Assembly: GCF_000172175.1 (NCBI RefSeq)
Contig: NZ_ABJL02000008.1
Location: 2,914,001-2,978,000 of the forward strand
Reading direction: 5' to 3'
Origin: Bacteroides intestinalis DSM 17393
GTDB lineage: Bacteria; Bacteroidota; Bacteroidia; Bacteroidales; Bacteroidaceae
Length of the DNA: 64,000 nt
This document shows positions 18,327-27,392 of the stretch, one piece after another. The notes under the pieces were generated by a model. That model was given only the letters and a program-made list of their open reading frames with translations, was not told where the DNA came from and did not search any database. The position numbers were made by a program, and so were the translations under genes. Position 1 is the stretch's first letter, and every line of letters starts with the position of its first letter.

Positions 18327-18584
18327 ATGACCCACGAAGAAATCATTGAAAAGATAAGAGAAACCTTATCCGAGGAATTTGAAGTAGATATCGATCTTAT
18401 CCAGCCTGATGCTCCGCTCATGCAAACCCTTGAGTTAGACAGTCTGGACTTGGTAGATATGGTAGTGTTGATTGAAAAGAACTTCGGTTTTAACGTAACC
18501 GGACAAGATTTTGTCGGAATCAAAACGTTCCAGGACTTCTATAATCTCGTCATTACACGTATGGCCGAAAACAAAAACGAATAG
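18327..18584 (+). CDS. acyl carrier protein 1
   Basis: 85 residues, acidic. The phosphopantetheine Ser sits in LELDSLDLVDMV (about residue 38), followed by the helix III region FVGIKTFQDFYNLV. It carries the aryl starter or the growing polyene as a thioester. It lies between a ketosynthase and an LpxL-like acyltransferase. A second, divergent ACP occurs at 23157, so the two probably have different roles, such as starter loading versus elongation. No dedicated phosphopantetheinyl transferase is seen in the window. Confidence 0.92.
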   Translation: MTHEEIIEKIRETLSEEFEVDIDLIQPDAPLMQTLELDSLDLVDMVVLIEKNFGFNVTGQDFVGIKTFQDFYNLVITRMAENKNE

Positions 18585-18589
18585 ACAAG

Positions 18590-19474
18590 ATGTGGAAAGG
18601 TAAAACCCGTGGCGGCGTATCCGGATACCTGTTTTTCATTTATATGATCAGATATTGTGGAGTAAAGACTGCTTATGGTTTTCTGTCTCTGATCGTTCTT
18701 TATTTTATCCCTTTCGCTCCTAAAGCAACAAAGAGTATCTGGCAATATGCCCGCCGTATCTTAAGACGGAACCGCATACAATCGATGGGGCTATTGCTGA
18801 ATAACTATTATCGTTTGGGACAGATACTCATAGACAAGGTAGCCATTGGAAATGGAATGATCGACAAGTATCATTTCAAGTTCAACCACTATCAGGAGTT
18901 TCTAAATGTATTGGATGGAGATCAGGGAGTAATCATGATCGGTGCACACGTTGGCAACTGGGAAATCGGAACACCTTTTTTCAATGACTACAGTAAGAAG
19001 ATGAATGTGGTGATGTACGATGCCGAACATCAAAAGATTAAAGAAATACTGAAGAAGAACGGACAGCAGCAACCTTACAAGATTATACCAGTCAACAAAG
19101 ATAATCTGGCACATATATTCAAAATTACAGAAGCACTGGATCATAAAGAATACGTCTGTTTTCAGGGAGACCGTTATCTGAATGCAGACAAACTGCTGAC
19201 CTGTAAATTTATGGGACACGAAGCTTGTTTTCCAATCGGCCCTTTCCTATTGGCATCACGGATGAAAGTTCCTGTAGTTTTCTATTTTGCAATGAGAGAG
19301 GCTAAGCAAACCTATCATTTTCATTTTATACTGGCAGAAAAGGTATCCGGCTCAAAAGAGAAAAAGGCAGAGCAATTACTATTAGAACAATATGTGAACG
19401 CTCTGGAAAAAGTAATCAGCCAGTATCCCGAACAATGGTTCAACTATTATCCTTTCTGGAAGTCGCTTGAATAA
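18590..19474 (+). CDS. LpxL/HtrB-like lysophospholipid acyltransferase
   Basis: 294 residues. A membrane-anchoring hydrophobic N-terminus (YGFLSLIVLYFIPFAP) is followed by the LpxL-type catalytic HX4E motif (GAHVGNWEIGTP) and YVCFQGDRYLN; the C-terminal EQWFNYYPFW is typical of lipid A acyltransferase homologues. In aryl-polyene and flexirubin clusters such enzymes are thought to attach the polyene acyl group to a lipid or second moiety at the inner membrane. Acyl donor and acceptor cannot be read from sequence. It is co-directional, 5 nt after ACP 1. Confidence 0.85.
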   Translation: MWKGKTRGGVSGYLFFIYMIRYCGVKTAYGFLSLIVLYFIPFAPKATKSIWQYARRILRRNRIQSMGLLLNNYYRLGQILIDKVAIGNGMIDKYHFKFNHYQEFLNVLDGDQGVIMIGAHVGNWEIGTPFFNDYSKKMNVVMYDAEHQKIKEILKKNGQQQPYKIIPVNKDNLAHIFKITEALDHKEYVCFQGDRYLNADKLLTCKFMGHEACFPIGPFLLASRMKVPVVFYFAMREAKQTYHFHFILAEKVSGSKEKKAEQLLLEQYVNALEKVISQYPEQWFNYYPFWKSLE

Positions 19475-19489
19475 ACTAAAATCAACAAA

Positions 19490-20575
19490 ATGAAACTATT
19501 TCCTTCTCTACAAAAGAGATATACCAAAGAACGATTCACTGCTGTGCAAGCACAGAGGTTGGCACAAGAAATCGCTTTTGGTCCCATTGTATTCCAAGTT
19601 TCACGCCTGATGCTGAAATTCGGTATTTTCCGTTTGCTTTCCGACAACCGGGAAGGTCTGTCACTGGAACAGATCAGCCAGAACACCGGATTGTCAAAGT
19701 ATGCCACACAAGTTTTACTGGAAGCCTCACTCACCATAGGTACTGTATTGGTAAAAGACGATCAATATATACTGGCAAAGGCCGGATGGTTCCTGTTGAA
19801 TGATGAGATGGCACAAGTGAACATGGATTTTAATCAGGACGTCAACTACAAAGGTCTGTTCCATCTGGAGGAAGCATTGCTAAATGGTCGCCCCGAAGGT
19901 TTGAAAGAATTGGGAAACTGGCCCACGATTTACGAAGGATTATCCAGTTTACCCGAGCAAGTGCAGAAAAGCTGGTTCGGCTTCGACCATTTTTATTCAG
20001 ACAATTCTTTCGACCAGGCACTCGAAATCGTATTCAGCCACTCTCCCCGGACTCTGCTCGATGTAGGAGGCAATACAGGTAGATGGGCTACTAAATGTGT
20101 GCAATACAACGAGAAAGTAGAAGTTACCATTATGGATTTACCCCAACAACTGGAAATGATGAAACAAAAGACAGAAAATATTTCCGGTCACGAGCGTATT
20201 CATGGACATGGTGTAAATCTTCTCGATGAAAATGTACCTTTCCCGAAAGGTTTTGATGCGATCTGGATGAGTCAGTTTCTAGATTGCTTTTCTGAGAAAG
20301 AAGTTATCAGTATACTCTCACGAGCTGCTCAGTCCATGTCTACAGAAGGGCGACTCTACATTATGGAAACATTCTGGGACCGACAAAAATTCGAAACTGC
20401 TGCCTACTGCCTGACACAGATCAGTATATACTTTACTGCTATGGCAAATGGTAACAGCAAAATGTATCACTCCGACGATATGGCACGATGCATTCAAGAA
20501 TCAGGGTTGGAAATAGAGGAAATATATGATAACCTGGGATTGGGACACAGTATTGTAAAATGTAAGCTGAAATGA
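19490..20575 (+). CDS. SAM-dependent O-methyltransferase
   Basis: 361 residues. The N-terminal winged-helix dimerisation-like region (GLSLEQISQNTGLSKYATQV) and C-terminal Rossmann methyltransferase with SAM motif LLDVGGNTGRWA (about residue 189) place it in the plant-type/DnrK-like O-methyltransferase group. The expected role is methylation of the aryl head group, probably the phenolic oxygen of the coumarate-derived ring. The exact position is unknown. It overlaps the next dehydratase gene by 4 nt. Confidence 0.82.
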   Translation: MKLFPSLQKRYTKERFTAVQAQRLAQEIAFGPIVFQVSRLMLKFGIFRLLSDNREGLSLEQISQNTGLSKYATQVLLEASLTIGTVLVKDDQYILAKAGWFLLNDEMAQVNMDFNQDVNYKGLFHLEEALLNGRPEGLKELGNWPTIYEGLSSLPEQVQKSWFGFDHFYSDNSFDQALEIVFSHSPRTLLDVGGNTGRWATKCVQYNEKVEVTIMDLPQQLEMMKQKTENISGHERIHGHGVNLLDENVPFPKGFDAIWMSQFLDCFSEKEVISILSRAAQSMSTEGRLYIMETFWDRQKFETAAYCLTQISIYFTAMANGNSKMYHSDDMARCIQESGLEIEEIYDNLGLGHSIVKCKLK

Positions 20576-21006
20576 AAAGAGCTCCTATCATATCCGGTGA
20601 AGGAATCCTGAACCTGATACCACAACGACCGCCAATCGTTATGGTAGATTCATTCTGTGGCATTGAAGATAATTGTTCCTATTCAGGTCTCACAGTCACT
20701 GACGATAATATCTTTTGCCAGGAAGGCAAATTGCAGGAAGCAGGTCTTGTTGAACACATAGCCCAATCGGCGGCGGCACGGATCGGATATATCTATTTAC
20801 AGAAAAATGAACCGGTGCCCTTAGGCTTTATCGGTTCGGTAGATAAATTAACCCTTCATCGTTTGCCGGAGACAGGGCAGGAATTATTCACTGAAATTAC
20901 GCTTATTCAGGAGGTATTCGATATTACTTTAGTATCTGCCTGTGTAAGTACTACGGAAGGAGTGATTGCAGAATGCCGGATGAAAATATTTTTAGATAAG
21001 AAATGA
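20572..21006 (+). CDS. hot-dog 3-hydroxyacyl-ACP dehydratase (ApeP-like)
   Basis: 144 residues with a FabA/FabZ-like hot-dog pattern: LNLIPQRPPIVMVDSF near the N-terminus, the central helix LVEHIAQSAAARIGY and C-terminal strands. The catalytic His/Glu of FabZ is not cleanly visible in the usual GHFP form, as in the ApeP dehydratases of aryl-polyene clusters, which act together with a partner. A partner candidate with a proper GHFP motif is encoded at 27393. Role: dehydration of 3-hydroxyacyl-ACP to the conjugated enoyl chain. It starts 4 nt inside the methyltransferase gene and overlaps the thioesterase by 4 nt. Confidence 0.75.
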   Translation: MKRAPIISGEGILNLIPQRPPIVMVDSFCGIEDNCSYSGLTVTDDNIFCQEGKLQEAGLVEHIAQSAAARIGYIYLQKNEPVPLGFIGSVDKLTLHRLPETGQELFTEITLIQEVFDITLVSACVSTTEGVIAECRMKIFLDKK

Positions 21007-21446
21007 GGCAAAAAACGAATCTACATACGCCTGCACTCATTGACCGCACCACAATAAAGGTACGTTTCAGTGAAATAGACTCCATGCAAATCGTATGGCA
21101 TGGTGAATATGTACGCTATTTTGAGGATGGAAGGGAGTCTTTCGGAAAGCATTATGGCTTAGGATATATGGATATCTACAGTGAAGGATATATGGTACCC
21201 ATCGTTGAATTAAATTGCCAATTTAAGCAATCCTTATCCTTCGGTGAAGAAGTTATCATTGAAACCCGATACATTTCTTGTGAAGCTGCCAAGATTAAAT
21301 TCGAATATGTACTATATCGGGCTACAGACAATAATATCGTTGCCACCGGAAGTACAACTCAGGTTTTTCTAAATACTAACAGGGAGCTGGAGTTAGCAAC
21401 TCCGGCCTTTTATCAGGAGTGGAAAAAGAAATGGAACATCCTATAA
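21003..21446 (+). CDS. 4-hydroxybenzoyl-CoA-type acyl thioesterase
   Basis: 147 residues, single hot-dog domain. The 4HBT-II motif is present: RFSEIDSMQIVWHGEYVRYF, with the catalytic-type Asp at about residue 26. It would hydrolyse an acyl-ACP or acyl-CoA, perhaps releasing or proofreading polyene intermediates; aryl-polyene clusters carry an equivalent gene. Both ends overlap neighbours (4 nt upstream, up to 28 nt downstream), showing tight translational coupling in the operon. Confidence 0.82.
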   Translation: MRQKTNLHTPALIDRTTIKVRFSEIDSMQIVWHGEYVRYFEDGRESFGKHYGLGYMDIYSEGYMVPIVELNCQFKQSLSFGEEVIIETRYISCEAAKIKFEYVLYRATDNNIVATGSTTQVFLNTNRELELATPAFYQEWKKKWNIL

Positions 21447-23155
21447 CTGTATATATCACAGCAGATACTCTGATCAGTTCTTTAGGAGCAAATACCCGGG
21501 AGAATATAAAAGCAATCCGGGAATATCAGAGCGGGATCACCAGGCATGAAGCAGGAATCATATCTGATACTTCTATATTAGCTGCCACTATTAAACCGGA
21601 ACAATGGGAAAGAGCAAAGAATTTGGGTACGTACACACGCCTGGAACAACTATTCATACTAGCCATTCAAGATATTCTGTCCCATTCCGAAATGAATCTG
21701 GCGGATGAAGATTGTGGCCTCATCCTATCCACCACTAAAGGTAATATCGACCTGTTGGCCAATCATCCCGACACCCCTGATATCAGAGTTCATCTATGGG
21801 AAATGGGAAGAAGAATAAGCGAATATTTTCAGGCCGACAACCGGGTAGAAGTCATTTCTAATGCCTGCATATCAGGAGTATCCGCTCTGATTGTGGCAAA
21901 GCGATGGATCGAATCCGGCAGATACAAAAAAGTCATAGTAGCGGGAGGTGATATCCTCTCCCACTTCATTACCAGCGGATTTCTATCTTTCAGATCCATC
22001 AGTTCCGAAAGATGCTGCCCTTATGATGCCCGGAGAGACGGACTCAATTTAGGAGAGGCTTGTGGTGCTATCCTGCTGAGTTCGGAAGGAAACGATACGG
22101 ATATCATCCTGTCCGGAGGAGCCATTAGTAACGATGCCAATCATATTTCAGGCCCGTCACGCACAGGAGACGGACTTTACCTCGCCATACGGCAGGCTAT
22201 GGAAGAAGCTGCAGTCCTTGCCGAAGACGTTAGTTTCATGAACACACATGGAACGGCTACTGTCTATAACGATGAAATGGAATCGAAAGCTATTCATTTA
22301 GCCGGATTGGAAACCGTTCCGGTTCATAGTTTGAAATCTTATTTCGGTCATACTTTAGGGGCATCGGGAGTGATTGAATCTATTATCTGTATTCACGAAC
22401 TAAAGGAAAACGTACTATTCGGTACATTAGGCTATGAAAAGCCCGGTGTCAGCATGCCTATTCTGGTGCAAGCTGACCATCAGGAAATACCCATGAAGCA
22501 TTGTATCAAAACAGCATCCGGTTTCGGAGGTTGTAATGCTGCTATCGTATTGACACTTCCTGCATATCAGAAACAGCCCTCAAGCGTGCAATCACCGGTG
22601 ACAGTTCATACGACCGCAACTGTTTCCATTGAGAATAGCTGTTTAAGTATGAATGGAGAAACCGTTTTTTCATCATCTGCCTCAAACTTTGCACAATTTA
22701 TCCGCGAAGCATATAAAAATACAGGTGGAAGTAACATGAAATTCTACAAAATGGACGACCTTTGCAAACTGGGATATACTGCTGTTGAATATCTGTTGAA
22801 GGAGAAAAACTTTCAACCGGAAGAAATAGGGATATTGCTGGTTAATGCTGCCGCCTCACTGAATACGGATATTCGTCATCAGATGATTATCAATCAGGAA
22901 GGTGACCATGCAGCCAGTCCGACGGTATTTGTATACACTCTGCCTAACGTTGTAGCTGGTGAGATATGTATCCGTCATAAAATACAAGGAGAAAATACTT
23001 TCTTTATAGAAAAAGAATTCGATGCGGACAAATTGAAAGAATATGCACAAATTGTAATGAAGAAAGGTAATTTAAAAGCTTGCATCACCGGATGGTGCAA
23101 CCTTTTAATGGAAGAGTATAAAGCTGATTTCAAACTAATAGAAGTACAACATTGA
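21419..23155 (+). CDS. ketosynthase with extra C-terminal half-ketosynthase domain
   Basis: 578 residues, about 170 longer than a normal KAS. The first 385 residues are a KAS with Cys in ISNACISGVSAL (about 149), His in NTHGTATVYND and His in KSYFGHTLGASG, so probably catalytic. The remaining 190 residues include YKMDDLCKLGYTAVEYLL and ASPTVFVYTLPNVVAGEICI, which look like the N-terminal half of another ketosynthase without a catalytic Cys. The start could be 21419 or 21431. It sits directly before ACP 2. The tail may be a dimerisation or partner surface; no function is established. Confidence 0.8.
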   Translation: MEKEMEHPITVYITADTLISSLGANTRENIKAIREYQSGITRHEAGIISDTSILAATIKPEQWERAKNLGTYTRLEQLFILAIQDILSHSEMNLADEDCGLILSTTKGNIDLLANHPDTPDIRVHLWEMGRRISEYFQADNRVEVISNACISGVSALIVAKRWIESGRYKKVIVAGGDILSHFITSGFLSFRSISSERCCPYDARRDGLNLGEACGAILLSSEGNDTDIILSGGAISNDANHISGPSRTGDGLYLAIRQAMEEAAVLAEDVSFMNTHGTATVYNDEMESKAIHLAGLETVPVHSLKSYFGHTLGASGVIESIICIHELKENVLFGTLGYEKPGVSMPILVQADHQEIPMKHCIKTASGFGGCNAAIVLTLPAYQKQPSSVQSPVTVHTTATVSIENSCLSMNGETVFSSSASNFAQFIREAYKNTGGSNMKFYKMDDLCKLGYTAVEYLLKEKNFQPEEIGILLVNAAASLNTDIRHQMIINQEGDHAASPTVFVYTLPNVVAGEICIRHKIQGENTFFIEKEFDADKLKEYAQIVMKKGNLKACITGWCNLLMEEYKADFKLIEVQH

Positions 23156-23156
23156 T

Positions 23157-23414
23157 ATGGAAGAATTAATAGAAAAACTAAAAAGAGAATTAATAGAAGA
23201 ACTGAATCTTGAAGAAGTCACACCCGAAGAGATCAATCCCAATGAGCCTCTGTTTGGTGACGGTGGTTTAGGACTTGATTCTATTGACGCACTTGAAATT
23301 ATTCTTATTTTAGAGCGTAACTATGGAATCAAAATAAAGAATCCTGCAGAAGGGAAACAGATTTTCTACTCAATACGTACATTAGCTAACTATATCTCTG
23401 AAAATCAGAAATAA
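23157..23414 (+). CDS. acyl carrier protein 2
   Basis: 85 residues, strongly acidic. The phosphopantetheine Ser is in GGLGLDSIDALEII (about residue 41). The sequence differs clearly from ACP 1 in the region before the attachment site (an insertion-like FGDGGLG). The gene lies 1 nt after a ketosynthase and its TAA overlaps the ATG of the next ketosynthase (TAATG). Placement between two ketosynthases suggests it carries the chain during elongation. Confidence 0.92.
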   Translation: MEELIEKLKRELIEELNLEEVTPEEINPNEPLFGDGGLGLDSIDALEIILILERNYGIKIKNPAEGKQIFYSIRTLANYISENQK

Positions 23415-24604
23415 TGAAGATATATGTAACCGGTTTAGGTGTTGTTTCAGGTATCGGTCTGGGTGTTGCAGAAAATATAGCTTCACTCAGGAAACATCAG
23501 CATGGTATGGGGAAAGTCACTCTTTTCCCTACGGAACTGGATGTACCCGTATCAGAGGTAAAATACAGCAATGAAGAACTAAAACAGTTACTCTCTTTAG
23601 ATATACAAAAAACGTTTTCACGAACAGCCTTATTAGGCATGTTAGCTGCCCGGGAAGCAGTCGATGACGCCCGGTTAGATTTGAATACTTTGCGTGTAGG
23701 TCTCATTTCTTCCACCTCTGTAGGTGGTATGGATTTGAGTGAACATTTCTACAATGCCTTTAAAAAGGACAATAGAAAAGGAAGATTACGGGAAGTCATC
23801 TCTCATGACTGCGGTGCAAGTACTGAAATGATAGCGGATTATCTGAAAGTAAATGACTTTGTAACCACTATCAGTACAGCCTGTTCATCAGCAGCTAATG
23901 CTATCATGTTAGGAGCCCGCATGATCAGGAATGGCCAACTGGACGCTGCCATTGTAGGAGGTACGGACGCCTTGTGCAAGTTTACCCTCAACGGTTTCAA
24001 TTCACTTATGATTTTGGATAAGGAACACTGCCGTCCTTTTGACGCATCCCGTGCAGGCCTCAACTTAGGAGAAGGAGCCGGATATATTGTCCTTCAATCA
24101 GAGAAATTACTCCGGAAAGAGCCTTATTGCTTATTAAGCGGATATTCGAATGTGAATGAAGCTTTTCATCAGACCGGCAGTTCACCCGAAGGAAACGGAC
24201 CATTCTGGTCCATGACAGAAGCCATAGCTAAAAGTGAAATTTTTCCCGAAGAGATTGATTATATCAATGTACATGGCACAGGAACTCCAAGTAATGATCT
24301 TTCAGAAGGACTTGCTATCCGACGGATTTTTGATGATAAAATTCCTCCGTTCAGTTCTGTCAAAGCGTTTATCGGTCATACATTAGGGGCTTCGGAAGGA
24401 ATTGAAGCGGTTTATTCTGTTCTCTCCGTATATCATGGTTTCATCTATCCCAATCTGAACTTCAAAGAACCTATAGAAGAAAACATGTTGATGCCCGAAA
24501 CCTCATTCCGCGAGGGACTACCCATTCGTAATGTACTATCGAATTCATTTGGATTCGGTGGAAATGATTCTTCGATCCTGTTTTCCACATTAAAAGAGAG
24601 ATGA
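23414..24604 (+). CDS. beta-ketoacyl-ACP synthase, elongating partner of the Cys-less subunit
   Basis: 396 residues. Complete triad: Cys in STACSSAANAIMLG (about 156), His in NVHGTGTPSND and His in KAFIGHTLGASE, with SNSFGFGGNDSS at the C-terminus. It is translationally coupled to ACP 2 upstream and, by a 4-nt overlap, to the Cys-less ketosynthase-like protein downstream. The arrangement matches the KS/chain-length-factor heterodimers that set polyene length in aryl-polyene clusters. The substrate would be aryl-polyenoyl-ACP plus malonyl-ACP; the heterodimer is inferred from gene order. Confidence 0.9.
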   Translation: MKIYVTGLGVVSGIGLGVAENIASLRKHQHGMGKVTLFPTELDVPVSEVKYSNEELKQLLSLDIQKTFSRTALLGMLAAREAVDDARLDLNTLRVGLISSTSVGGMDLSEHFYNAFKKDNRKGRLREVISHDCGASTEMIADYLKVNDFVTTISTACSSAANAIMLGARMIRNGQLDAAIVGGTDALCKFTLNGFNSLMILDKEHCRPFDASRAGLNLGEGAGYIVLQSEKLLRKEPYCLLSGYSNVNEAFHQTGSSPEGNGPFWSMTEAIAKSEIFPEEIDYINVHGTGTPSNDLSEGLAIRRIFDDKIPPFSSVKAFIGHTLGASEGIEAVYSVLSVYHGFIYPNLNFKEPIEENMLMPETSFREGLPIRNVLSNSFGFGGNDSSILFSTLKER

Positions 24605-25560
24605 TGCTACCTGTCTATATCAATCATATTGCTACTATTCACGCGGATACTGCTTCCGGAGAATCCCTTTATTTATCCGCCAACGAACCGGATTACAAGA
24701 GTATTATCACAAATGCCGCACTACGGAGGCGTATGAGCCGGATCATCAAAATGGGAGTTGCCTGCGGATTGGAATGTATCAGTACCCTACCTTCCGAAAA
24801 AGTACATGCGATCATCACTGCAACCGGACTCGGATGCCTGGCAGATACAGAGAAGTTTCTGAATACAATCATTGAGAATAAAGAACAACTACTGAACCCA
24901 ACCCCCTTTATCCAGTCAACCTTCAATACCATCGGAGCTCAAATAGCATTACTCCGCCAGATACATGCTTACAACATGACGTATGTACACCGGGGATTGA
25001 GTTTCGAAAGTGCACTATTGGACGGTATGATGAGAATCTGGGAAGGTGATGAAAATGTCCTTGTAGGAGCTATTGATGAAATCACCCCTAACAGCCACGC
25101 CATACAACAACGTCTGGGACTACTAAGAGGCATACAAGCAGGCGAAGGTGCCCAGTTCTTCCTGCTGGGACGAGAAGCCACCGAATCCACATTAGCAGAA
25201 CTTGCCGGTATATCGACTTTTATTCATGCGAACAGTACGCAGGAAGTAGCCGAAAAGGTTCATTGCTTTTTGCAAAGCAACCGATTAACTGCCGGACAAA
25301 TCGATTGGTTTGTTACCGGTAAGAATGGAAACTCAAAAGAAGATACCCTGTATACTGATTTAGAAAACGACTTGTTCCCCACAGCAACATGCAGCATCTT
25401 TAAGAATGAATGTGGTGAATATCCTACGGCATCTTCCTTTGCTTTATGGAAAGTGGCTAAAACTTTTGAAGAGAATCTAAATCCGGGACGGACAGTTCTG
25501 ATATATAATCATTATCACTCCATTAACCATTCACTTATTTTAATCCGGAAAAGACAATGA
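24601..25560 (+). CDS. ketosynthase-like protein lacking the catalytic Cys (chain-length-factor-like)
   Basis: 319 residues, shorter than a full KAS. The thiolase-fold sequence is recognisable (IITATGLGCLADTEKFL, YVHRGLSFESALLDG, VLVGAIDEIT), but the residue expected to be the nucleophile lies in LSFESALLDG, which has no Cys, and no GHTLGA motif is seen. It is therefore probably non-catalytic and heterodimerises with the synthase encoded immediately upstream (4-nt overlap), fixing chain length. It also overlaps the downstream deacetylase by 4 nt. Confidence 0.78.
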   Translation: MMLPVYINHIATIHADTASGESLYLSANEPDYKSIITNAALRRRMSRIIKMGVACGLECISTLPSEKVHAIITATGLGCLADTEKFLNTIIENKEQLLNPTPFIQSTFNTIGAQIALLRQIHAYNMTYVHRGLSFESALLDGMMRIWEGDENVLVGAIDEITPNSHAIQQRLGLLRGIQAGEGAQFFLLGREATESTLAELAGISTFIHANSTQEVAEKVHCFLQSNRLTAGQIDWFVTGKNGNSKEDTLYTDLENDLFPTATCSIFKNECGEYPTASSFALWKVAKTFEENLNPGRTVLIYNHYHSINHSLILIRKRQ

Positions 25561-26225
25561 TAGTAGAAATCCTGATCACATTACTGATTATCTTTCTCGT
25601 CTACGCATCTTGCAACATCCGTTCTAACATCTATCTCAAGGTATTTTGCAAGAAACAGACTGAAGATAAAATTGTAGCTATCACCTTTGATGATGGACCG
25701 GACCCGGTACAAACCCCCAAAGTATTACAAGTACTCAAAGAACAACAAATACCGGCTTGTTTCTTCTGCATCGGTCACAAAGTACAAGAGAATGAAGAGT
25801 TGATCCGACAAATCATCAACGAAGGACATCTGATTGGTAATCATTCCTTTACCCATACCAATCATTTTCCCTTGTACAGTCTGTCGCGGATGAAAAAAGA
25901 CTTGCAAGCTTGCCAGTTTGCATTAGAACGAGTAACTTCGCAGAAAATCAAGTTATTCCGCTCACCGTTTGGAGTCACAAATCCTACTATAGCAAAAGCT
26001 GTCCGCATATTGGGATACACTCCTGTTGGCTGGAATATCAGAACACTCGATACACTGCAACCTTCCAAAGAGAAGGTTTTGAAGCGTATTCAGAAAAGGT
26101 TACGCCCCGGTTCTATCATCCTTCTACACGATCGGATGCCGGACAGTGACCTGTTATTAAAAGAGATACTTAACTTAATTAAAGAACAGGGATATACAGT
26201 TGTCCGTCTGGACAGCATGTTGTAA
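25557..26225 (+). CDS. membrane-anchored NodB-family polysaccharide deacetylase
   Basis: 222 residues. The N-terminal helix VEILITLLIIFLVYAS probably anchors it in the inner membrane. NodB domain motifs are complete: ITFDDGPDP (catalytic/metal Asp), GNHSFTHTNHF (His pair), LFRSPFG and SIILLHDRMPDSD. These enzymes remove N- or O-acetyl groups from sugars. Inside this operon it may act on a sugar joined to the polyene, consistent with the cluster glycosyltransferase, but that substrate is inference. The 4-nt overlap with the upstream gene places it firmly in the operon. Confidence 0.85.
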   Translation: MIVEILITLLIIFLVYASCNIRSNIYLKVFCKKQTEDKIVAITFDDGPDPVQTPKVLQVLKEQQIPACFFCIGHKVQENEELIRQIINEGHLIGNHSFTHTNHFPLYSLSRMKKDLQACQFALERVTSQKIKLFRSPFGVTNPTIAKAVRILGYTPVGWNIRTLDTLQPSKEKVLKRIQKRLRPGSIILLHDRMPDSDLLLKEILNLIKEQGYTVVRLDSML

Positions 26226-26232
26226 AAGCATT

Positions 26233-26865
26233 ATGAGAACCATACTAATAACATTATCAATGATATTGGGCATTTCCTATACCCATGCCCAGACAATGAA
26301 GAAGCTAATCCATACCCAGGATTTTGAAAACCGTCTGGCAAAGGAAGCACAAACCATGCAGTCCATTGAAAGTGACTTTACACAAGTGAAGTATTTGGAT
26401 ATTCTGGATGAGAAAGTAACCTCCAAAGGAAAGTTCTATTATCAAAAGAGCGGCAAAATACGTATGGAGTACGCCCAACCCATCAACTACCTAATAGTTA
26501 TAAACGACTCCCGGCTTAAAATTGTATCGGACGGTAAAAAGAGCGTTATGAGCCTAACCGCCAATAAGATGATGAATCAAATGCAAGATATGCTCACAGC
26601 TTGCATGATAGGCGATCTCTCAAAAATGTCTTCCGACTACAAACTGGAATATTTTGAAAATGATTCCTATTATATAGTGAAGATTAAGCCGGTCAATAAA
26701 GCCATACAAGCCTACATTTCGGAAATTGAAATATACCTGGATAAGAAAGATATGTCGGTTTACAAATTGCGTCTTTCCGAAACAGCCACCAATTATACGG
26801 AATATGAGTTCTACAACAAGAGATTTAATGCTTTGAAAGATGAAACAAAGTTTTCTATTCGCTAA
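26233..26865 (+). CDS. LolA-like periplasmic carrier of the cluster
   Basis: Start at 26233, where MRTILITLSMILGISYTHAQ forms a signal peptide; the upstream extension overlaps the deacetylase and lacks one. 210 residues of LolA-type half-barrel: SIESDFTQVKYLDIL, SKGKFYYQKSGKIRMEYA, YLIVINDSRLKIVSDGKK. LolA normally ferries lipoproteins; aryl-polyene clusters carry their own copy, thought to shuttle the lipid-linked product across the periplasm. It overlaps the next (lipoprotein) gene by 26 nt. Confidence 0.82.
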   Translation: MRTILITLSMILGISYTHAQTMKKLIHTQDFENRLAKEAQTMQSIESDFTQVKYLDILDEKVTSKGKFYYQKSGKIRMEYAQPINYLIVINDSRLKIVSDGKKSVMSLTANKMMNQMQDMLTACMIGDLSKMSSDYKLEYFENDSYYIVKIKPVNKAIQAYISEIEIYLDKKDMSVYKLRLSETATNYTEYEFYNKRFNALKDETKFSIR

Positions 26866-27391
26866 TCTGATCTTTATTCTGTATCTATTCACTTCCTGCG
26901 GTTCCTCAAAAACAATAGCAGGAGATGCCACATCTCATGTGACACCTATCATTTGCGCTGAAGAATATTCGCAAAAATACAATATGCAGTTAGACTTCAT
27001 GAAGCATCACTTCAGCGGTTTATTAATTGTACGGAAATTGCCGGATAATGAAATAAGAATATTGGCATCTACTTACTTTGGACTCAGTCTTTTTGATTTT
27101 TCACTTCGGGAAAATGAATTTCAAGTCAACAGTTGCATAGAGCCCATGAAGAAAAAGAAAATGCTGCTATTACTGGAAACAGACTTCAAGAATCTATTTT
27201 TAAGTGGAAAGAATATCCGCATCAAAAAGAAAAGCGGTACCTTTGAAAAAAGAGTCACAGGCAGGGGATTCGGAAGAACAGTATTCTATCTATCGGAGTT
27301 CAACTCTGGACATCCCGAACAGATAAAAATCAAACATCCCTGGTTGCGACTAAGTATACAGTTGGACAAATTAAAAGAAAACCCAAACTAA
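26840..27391 (+). CDS. cluster lipoprotein, possible LolB-like receptor
   Basis: 183 residues with a lipoprotein signal, lipobox YLFTSC (Cys about residue 20). No firm family is recognised. Strand-rich sequence (HFSGLLIVRKLPDNEIRIL, YFGLSLFDFSL) and position right after a LolA-like gene suggest a LolB/DUF3261-type outer-membrane acceptor, which aryl-polyene clusters often encode. It overlaps the LolA-like gene by 26 nt. The role as acceptor of the carried product at the outer membrane is inference. Confidence 0.65.
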   Translation: MKQSFLFANLIFILYLFTSCGSSKTIAGDATSHVTPIICAEEYSQKYNMQLDFMKHHFSGLLIVRKLPDNEIRILASTYFGLSLFDFSLRENEFQVNSCIEPMKKKKMLLLLETDFKNLFLSGKNIRIKKKSGTFEKRVTGRGFGRTVFYLSEFNSGHPEQIKIKHPWLRLSIQLDKLKENPN

Positions 27392-27392
27392 T

